A stretch of 29,848 nt of DNA, from NCBI GenBank assembly GCA_028456385.1, contig JALNQF010000442.1:1-29848 (forward strand), in the 5' to 3' direction. The notes beneath the pieces are model-generated. The model was not told where the DNA came from, ran no database searches, and saw nothing but the letters and a program-made list of their open reading frames with translations. The stretch is from Ophiosphaerella korrae (lineage: Eukaryota; Ascomycota; Dothideomycetes; Pleosporales; Phaeosphaeriaceae). Numbering within the stretch: the stretch's first letter is position 1; each line of letters begins with the position of its first letter. Shown piece after piece: positions 23,730-29,848 of the stretch. Position numbers and translations under genes: made by a program.

Positions 23730-24658
23730 GGAAAGGTCTTTCCGTTGCTATTACCGGTGGTAGTGGCTATTTAGGTCGACAGATTGTACACTTGCTATTA
23801 CGAAACCCTAAAATTGCCCAGGTTCACTGTCTTGCGCACCGCGGATCCCAAAGGATGGAGCCTCTCTTACTATCCGCAGAGACAACAAAACTCACGCTAC
23901 ATCAGGGGGACCTAGGCCAACCATCCCTTGGCCTCTCAAATGACAAATTCGAACAGTTGGCATGCGAAACTGACATCATTATTCACAGTGGCACCAACAG
24001 ATCTTTCTGGGACTCTTATGAAACTATGAAAACAGTGAATGTCAATTCTACTAAGGACATAGTTCGACTCGCTACACCAAGGAAAATACCTATCCTGTTC
24101 CTCTCAACTGAAGCAGCGTCGCCAGCCGCGGCTGGTACTGTTGATCTTTCGGCAGTCAGCGGATATATTGCTACAAAATATATCAGCGAACGTATCCTTC
24201 AATATGCAAACAGACATCTTGGGATCCAGAGTACGATTATACGTTTCTCGGGCAGGGTAAACCCTGATATCTCGGGTGAAGAAGTCGAGACCTCTAAGCA
24301 CAAAGTTATGGTTTCGTTACAGAATATGGAGAAAATCCTGAAGTCTCGAGTAGATTTTGGCCAAGTCTTTGGTGGCGCTTCTTTCACACCGGTTGAAGAT
24401 GCGGCCGAGTTTATCGTCGGGACTGCGATTTCTGCTCATGAAGAACAAACTTCAAAGGATATAACATGTTCTAGTATCTGTAGTATATCCAGTCAGGAGT
24501 ATCAGGATCTTGTCGCTAGCCGCAATTCAACAAAAGACCTAATCTCGGTTTTCCCTCTGATACCACTTACTACTTGGATGGGGCAAGCAAAAGATAACGG
24601 ATTTCGATATCTTATTACAAGTCAAGAGTATAACGTAGCAGGAGTATCTTCAGTTCGT
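23730..24658 (+). other. C-terminal R (reductase / Dieckmann-type) release domain
   Basis: This is a short-chain dehydrogenase-like release domain. The nucleotide-binding loop reads TGGSGYLG at about 23753-23776, and GYIATK gives the YxxxK pair, with Tyr at 24164-24166 and Lys at 24176-24178. In PKS-NRPS enzymes this domain either reduces the thioester or cyclises it to a tetramic acid. Both SDR catalytic residues are kept here, so reductive release is not excluded. The gene ends at the TAG at 24659-24661. Confidence 0.85.
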
Positions 24659-24661
24659 TAG

Positions 24662-25045
24662 CGAATATAGTACAGAGGTGTTAGTATGGAGACCTTCTAG
24701 TAGTAGAGATAGTATAAAATTGGTATTTTCAAGAATTTGTGTTGATTGATCATTGGGTGTTGGTGTTTTTTTTGCTCACCGCGTGCCAGCCTACATCGAT
24801 TTTGGTGAGGTGGGCCCGAGCTCAAATGGGAGTGGGCGCTTTTTTTCGTTCCGCGTGCCGGGATAGATGCAGACAGCTCGGCCATCCAATTACGGGGCGT
24901 GGGGATTGCTACTTGTCCAACCAAGACGCCTGTGCTGACCCAGCGCTGTGGAATATACTCGCGCACTGTTGGGAAATTATACGCTTTTGGAAATTACGAT
25001 TCTAACATTCTAACCCGAAAGAATCAAATATCCATCGTCATCATC
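24662..25045. other. Intergenic region between PKS-NRPS and P450
   Basis: This region holds the 3' end of the PKS-NRPS gene and the P450 promoter. It has no convincing gene. A frame from 24899 is open into the P450, but its 49 residues look unlike P450 N-termini. A 9-bp direct repeat lies within it (listed separately), and a CCAAT pentamer occurs near 24885. Confidence 0.6.
24779..24859. promoter_or_regulatory. Direct repeat CCGCGTGCC upstream of P450
   Basis: CCGCGTGCC occurs at 24779-24787 and again at 24851-24859, exactly 72 bp apart, each preceded by a run of seven or eight T. The pair lies about 190-270 bp upstream of the P450 start. It could be a transcription-factor site pair, but the factor is unknown. 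Confidence 0.35.
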
Positions 25046-26744
25046 ATGGTGGGCAGGGGGCTTGGGCTTGGACCCGAGAGCTACCTTAGCACTTCCAAGG
25101 CAGCAATCTACGCCGCGGGACTCATCTCCTCCTTCGTCGCGTACGTCGTCTTCTACCGCCTCTTCTTCCACCCTCTCGCGCACATCCCAGGCCCCAAGCT
25201 CGCAGCTCTCACCTTCCTCTACCAGACCTACCACAGTTTCAAAGATGGCAGTCGCTTCTACAAGCAGATCGGCCTCCTGCACAAGAAATACGGCCCTATC
25301 GTGCGCATCACGCCCAACGAAATCTCCTTGAGTGACCCCGAGAACTACGAGACGATATACTATGTCGGGTCCAAGTACGCCAAGGACCCGAGATTCTACG
25401 ATGCCTTCGGCATGGAATATGCTTCCTTCACCTCCTGTCCCAACGAGCTGCACCGTCTCCGTCGCGGGCCATTGAACAAGTTCTTTTCGCGGGCCATGGT
25501 ACTGGAATTGCAGAGCATTGTGCAGGAGAAGGCCAACAAGCTATGTTCTCTGATCGCGAAGAATTCAAAGGGGGGGGAAATGCTGGATATTCATCACGGA
25601 TGCCGTGCTGTGTCAATTGATGTTATCACAGAATATATGTTCAACAAGTGCTATGATCTTCTCGATGCCCCGGATCTGGGTACCCATTTCTTCGAGCTGG
25701 TCAGAGGCATTGGCCCTGCGCTGTGGGTTTTCCAGCAGTTTCCAGAGCTGAGCATCACGAACCGTCTTCCCACATGGATATTGAAAACAATGAGCCCGCC
25801 TCTTGCGCAAATCTTAAACCTGCAAGAAGTATGTCTTTCCCCCTAAACTGCACGCCCCCCAAATCTTTCTCTAGGGTTCTATTTGCTGACGGGAATTATA
25901 GCACGCCAAACAACAAATCCTCGTCGTCAAGGCCGATCTCGACGCCGGCCGAGTCAGCAAAGACGCCCGCACAACAATCTTCCACGAACTGCTGACGCCA
26001 AATCCCAAAGAAGGCTGGGTCCCTCTAACTCCAGATCAGATGAAATACGAAGCCTACGGCATTTTGGCAGCAGCAGCTGATACAACGGGCAATGGGTTGA
26101 CTACAGGAGTATACGAGGTGATCAAGAATCCCAACATCTACGCAAAGCTTACGGCAGAATTGAAGGCTGCATTCCCGGATCCAAACGCTAACATGGAACT
26201 CACCGTTTTGGAACGCCTGCCATATCTGACCGGTGTCGTAAACGAATCCCTCCGCCTCTCCTTCGGCGTCATCTCCCGCCTCCCGCGCATAGTCCCCGAA
26301 GGCGGTGCCAAGTTCGAGGGCTACACCATCCCCGCCGGCTTCACCGTCTCTATGTCATCTTGGGTCCTGCATCAGAATGAGGACTACTTTCCCCATGCAC
26401 AGGAGTTCATTCCTGAGCGATGGGCGCTGACTAGCGACAAGCAGAAGATGTGGAAGGCGTTTGTGCCGTTTGGAAAGGGGAGTAGGATGTGTGTTGGGAT
26501 GCCGTAAGTTCGCTGCACCGATCCTTTGGGAGCTTTTTCAGGGATGGCTTGGAAATGAGGCTGACTGTATAGGCTTGCGTTTTGTGAGATGTACGTGATT
26601 CTAGGATCGATTTTCCGAAGATTCGAGCACTTGAAGGGGAATGAACTAAGTGCATACGACCTTTTATATGATGATTACTTCGCTAGTCATCGGCCGATGG
26701 ATGCTACCAAGTTTCATATTATTGAGCAGGATTTGAAGGAATAA
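25046..26744 (+). CDS. Cytochrome P450 monooxygenase, microsomal, three exons
   Basis: This is a haem-thiolate monooxygenase, likely tailoring the neighbouring PKS-NRPS product. Exons are 25046-25828, 25902-26503 and 26573-26744, giving 518 aa, normal for the family. Intron 1 is 25829-25901 (GTATGT...TATAG, branch GCTGAC) and intron 2 is 26504-26572 (GTAAGT...TATAG, branch GCTGAC). The ATG at 25046 was chosen because it directly precedes a hydrophobic membrane anchor (about residues 20-40) and the HIPGPKLAA hinge. Motifs seen are the I-helix AAADTT (321-323 is DTT), ExxR as ESLR (376-379), PERW (432-435) and the haem loop FGKGSRMCVG with the Cys ligand at 458. The N-terminal half resembles trichodiene-oxygenase-like fungal P450s, by general impression only. 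Exon 1 is clearly GC-richer than the PKS-NRPS gene. No lesion was seen. Confidence 0.93.
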
Positions 26745-26944
26745 AGATGCGGGGACAAGAGTTGTGGAAAGAAATATGATTTGATACCTGGCGATTGGCG
26801 TGCGGGCATGAAAGCGAGCAAAGCGAGGCGTGGATGAGTGATATCTTGATACATGCGGTGACGACAAGTTCTTCCACTAGTAAACAGGGTTGTATTTATG
26901 CGCTTAGGGCAACAATTTGCGTATAACGCTAGACAAGTAATCTT
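26745..26944. other. 3' flank of the P450 gene
   Basis: This is short non-coding DNA of ordinary composition. I recognise no gene, RNA or terminator signal beyond general AT-richness. Composition turns TA-rich from about 26940. Confidence 0.5.
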
Positions 26945-27464
26945 TGTTACTAAGTTTCTTCTATTTTTTAGAGAAGAACCCGACCGAATTTAGGGCAAGA
27001 GAAGCTTAGTTTAGAGCTAACTTATAGCTTAAGGCTTCTAGGAAATCTTATATAGTAAGGTCTCCTATTATATTATTAATCTTGTATACTATAACGTGTT
27101 CTACTACCTTCCTGCCCACTCTACTATTCTGCTGTAAGGGAGTTATCCCTTATATCTCTTATTCTCGCACCAATGTTAGTAAGTTGCAACTTACTAACAT
27201 TGCAAACTTACTAACATTGCGAACTTACTAACATTGCAAACTTACTAACACATACTAATATTAGTAAGTTTATAACTTATTAACATATTAGTAAGTTTAC
27301 AACTTACTAATATTTAACTACCTTTCTACTTTTAGTTAGCGCTTAGTAAGCTACTAGGTATATATACCTAGTACTTACTTAGATAGCTTTATCTACTATT
27401 TACTCTTTTTAGTTAATTATTAAAACTACCTTATTAAGTTATCTTGCGTAAAGTCTACCTTATA
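26945..27464. repeat. Repeat A, right copy (LTR-like)
   Basis: 27139-27464 matches window positions 1-309 in the same orientation, including the palindromic 18-bp array and the AGGTATATATACCT box. Because the left copy is cut by the window edge, the repeat may reach further left here. TGTTACTAAG at 26945 is a possible TG start, giving about 520 bp, but this is a guess. The right end is fixed by loss of similarity at 27464. Confidence 0.78.
27174..27316. repeat. Array of about 18-bp palindromic units, right copy
   Basis: At least four tandem AACTTACTAACATTGC(A/G)A-type units are followed by inverted units (TTAGTAAGTTTA). The arrangement differs from the left copy at 36-178. Confidence 0.75.
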
Positions 27465-29848
27465 TAATAGTAGATCTCTACAAATATTTTGCTTTTATAG
27501 GCCTCTCTATAACCTAGAACTACGCTAGTAGCTTTTTTACCTATACTAGAGTTACTATAAGATAGCTAATTGTAGCTAACTCTTAATTAAGCCTAGCTAG
27601 CTAAAAAGAACTTATTATAGGTACCTTTCCCCCTACCTAAAACCTCTCTTTAAGCCTCTCTCTTTAAACCTCCCTTTAAGCTCCTTAGGTACCTCTAAGA
27701 TTACCCTTAGAGCTACTTAGGATTATATACACTCCTTAGATATATAAACACCTTTGTAAGCCTATAAATCCTTTAAGGATTTATCTTACTTTATTAATAT
27801 ACCTATTATTCTATTATATCTAACTCTTGCTAAATACTCTTTATAATTCGAATCTTTCTTACTCTAACTAAAAGGTAGTTGTTAGATTAAATTTATTATA
27901 ACTAATTAAAGAGTTACACGTAGTAGCTAGTTAGCCTAGTAAAGCCTCTCTAAGACTAACCTACTATCTCCTTAAGATATAGAGGCTAGTAACGTAGTTA
28001 TAAATAGCTTATTAGATAATAAGCCCTTACTACTCTAAGGGAATACCTTAGAGTAAGTAATAGACTCTATACTCCTTCTTAAGAGAATAGAGTGTAATAC
28101 TACTTTTTTAGGAAGGGCTTTATTAGAGCTAATAGAAGAAACTCTATAGTAGTTTATTTAAAATTTAATAAACGCTTTGTTTAAAGTATAAAGTAATAGT
28201 TCTTTACTTAAGGTAATTATAAGGTTATAGGACTAAGTTAATATAGTATTAGGTATACTACTAGGTACTAGTAGTAGTAGAACTACTATAGGCTACCCTA
28301 AAGTAGCCTAAAACAATATAGGTAAACTTATAGGTACACTTAATAAAGTACTACTAAGACCTAAGTTAGGCCTTAAAAAGTAATAACTTACGCTATAATA
28401 AGTGTAAACCTAGGCTAGAAATATAGAAACTACTTTTAGATTAGTTTAAGCTCTAGAAAATACTAACACAATACTCTATTAGGTATTAAATACAATCTAA
28501 TACAATGTTTATTATAAACTACTATAATAGAAGATTAATAATAAAGTTATTTAGACCTAGGATAGATTAAAGGTAGAACAGCGCTAGCTAGTCTAGGACC
28601 TAGTATTAACAAAGTTTTAAAACTACTCTAAGTTCTAGAACTATTAATAGCGTAGTAGTAATAGCGTTAATTTCTTCTTACTATATCTACGCAAGAAAGA
28701 AGCTATCCTCCCTAATACGTTTATTAAGCTTAACAATAATAATAAACTAAAGATCTTATATATTTAGTTAAAGATACCTAAAGCGTATTAAAATAAGCTC
28801 TAATACAATAGAAGTTTAAATAACGTTAGCTCCTAGGAGGATTTTAAAAAGGTACTTTAAAATATAGAAATAGTAGTTACTATAACTAGACTAAAGGCAG
28901 TCTATAATATAAGTAAAGATAGATCTACTTAATCTTAATTAAATCCTTATAAGGGAAAACGTCTAGCGCTTACTTAAGGGTATAAAGCACCTAATAAAAG
29001 ATAGGATTAGTAGAAGTCCTAACTTTTACCTAGGGGCGAACTAATAAAGAACTAGTAGTAGCCTAGTTCCTTAGCTAAAAAGCTAGAAGAAGAAAAAGTT
29101 AGTAACTAGAAAGGACACTACAAGCCTTACTAGAAGAATAAAGATTTTAAATTAGGAAAATCTTAATTTAAAAATAAAAACCTAGAGTTAAAAAAAGAAA
29201 AGCTCTAGTCGCTAACCTTTCTTACTAGTAATTAGGGCAAGAAACAAAAGAGGAATATTTAAGGATTATAGTTAATGTAGTTATACTTACTCTTAAAAGA
29301 ACCCTAGTAGCGTTCTAGGCCCTTTATAATTTAGGCGTAGAGGTAAACCTAATTAATAAAGAAAGCGCTAAACTCTTAGTATACCTAAATATAGAAATAA
29401 AGGGTATCCTTATAACTATATTTTTAAATAATATACAACTAGCTATTTATATAGTATAGAGGGCTGCAAAAAATAAAGAGTAATTTTTTTTTTTATCTTT
29501 TTTAAAATACTATATCTTAATAACTATATAAGCTAGGAATAAAATAAAATTAGCAATTTATAGAGAAAAAGGTAAATTTTAATATACTAAATTAAAAGTA
29601 GTAATATTACGTAATCTATATTACTATATTTATTGTTAAAGTAGGGGTATTTTTTTACTAAGTTTTTAAAGTAGTATAACTTTTTAATTTACGTTTAAAA
29701 AAGTCTAATTTTTTAACTAAGTATAGTTTACCTTATAAAGATTAATTAAGTAAATTTATAGTATAAGTTACTTATCTAATTATTTTTTTAGAAGTAGATT
29801 AAAAAAATAAAAAAATTAGATTAAAAGTTAGCTTACGTAATATATTAC
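27465..29848 (+). mobile_element. RIP-degraded gypsy-type retrotransposon, 5' part (runs off the window)
   Basis: At 29319-29357 the plus strand reads ALYNLGVEVNLIN. This matches a retropepsin ALLDSGAEVNLI box in which D to N, S to L and A to V are all explained by C-to-T/G-to-A mutation. Upstream, 27900-29300 is probably ruined gag, with many TAG/TAA codons. A TATATAAACACC at about 27740 and the following CT-rich block resemble LTR promoter/R sequence, so 27465 to about 27880 may be this element's own 5' LTR. RT and integrase would lie beyond the window. Past about 29460 the sequence is very AT-rich and unreadable. Confidence 0.75.

Larger units (their letters stand above)
12548..24661 (+). 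pseudogene. Hybrid highly reducing PKS-NRPS megasynthase, decayed
   Basis: The gene encodes a fungal PKS-NRPS of KS-AT-DH-MT-(inactive ER/linker)-KR-ACP-C-A-PCP-R layout, which builds a reduced polyketide, amidates it with one amino acid and releases it. Seven exons are inferred: 12548-13181, 13228-13551, 13601-13899, 13954-14337, 14384-21087, 21139-21537 and 21599-24661. They total 11,807 nt, about 3,940 codons once lesions are allowed for, the usual family length. Introns 1, 3, 4, 5 and 6 are GT-AG with branch sites. Five lesions are seen: ATA in place of the likely start ATG at 12548, a GC...ACG intron 2, a deletion of about 19 nt at 13759, a +1 shift at about 18746-18757 and a -1 shift at about 19256-19268. 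Domain motifs are otherwise well kept and RIP-type stops are absent, so decay looks recent. Sequencing error could explain the two 1-bp shifts but hardly all five lesions. An unseen upstream exon could supply another start. Confidence 0.9.

Noticed and set aside
24899..25045. 49-residue N-terminal extension of the P450 from the ATG at 24899
   Set aside because: The ATG at 25046 places the membrane anchor at the usual distance from the N-terminus. The extension has no P450-like character and is probably promoter or leader.
29100..29160. Gag zinc knuckle around the GHYKPY reading
   Set aside because: The spacing of possible cysteine positions to the His does not fit CX2CX4HX4C. The stops there are more likely mutated tryptophans.

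Overview
The window looks like nuclear DNA of a filamentous ascomycete (Pezizomycotina). Three things point there: short GT-AG introns of 46-73 nt with CTAAC/CTGAC-type branch sites, a fungal highly reducing PKS-NRPS hybrid gene, and long AT-rich flanks in which transposon proteins read through many TA-containing stops, as expected from repeat-induced point mutation (RIP). I cannot name the species.

Layout. 1-309 is a repeat (repeat A) that recurs at 27139-27464 in the same orientation. About 310-9700 is a RIP-degraded Ty3/gypsy-type retrotransposon on the minus strand, with protease, reverse transcriptase and integrase remnants in that order. About 9700-11300 is very AT-rich with no recognisable gene. 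11300-12547 returns to ordinary base composition and holds a 133-136 bp tandem repeat, a perfect 18-bp palindrome around a CRE core (TGACGTCA) and a TATA box. 12548-24661 is one large plus-strand gene for a PKS-NRPS megasynthase (KS-AT-DH-MT-inactive ER/linker-KR-ACP-C-A-PCP-R). 25046-26744 is an apparently intact three-exon cytochrome P450 gene on the same strand. From about 26945 to the end is AT-rich repeat DNA again: repeat A, then a RIP-degraded gypsy-type element on the plus strand with a retropepsin remnant at 29319-29357.

The genes as a unit. The PKS-NRPS would have made a reduced, probably C-methylated polyketide, joined it to one amino acid and released it through the C-terminal R domain, classically as a tetramic acid or an aldehyde. 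The P450 is the natural tailoring oxidase. A trans-acting enoyl reductase, which such synthases usually need, is not in the window.

State of the cluster. As given, the megasynthase appears to be a pseudogene. The likely start ATG reads ATA, intron 2 lacks an AG at the expected acceptor, about 19 nt are missing from the KS coding region, and two compensating single-base frameshifts bracket the region before and within KR. Almost every catalytic motif is otherwise intact, so the decay looks recent. No clearly new biological system was found. The most interesting point is a recently dead, otherwise complete PKS-NRPS beside an intact P450, enclosed by RIP-degraded transposons.
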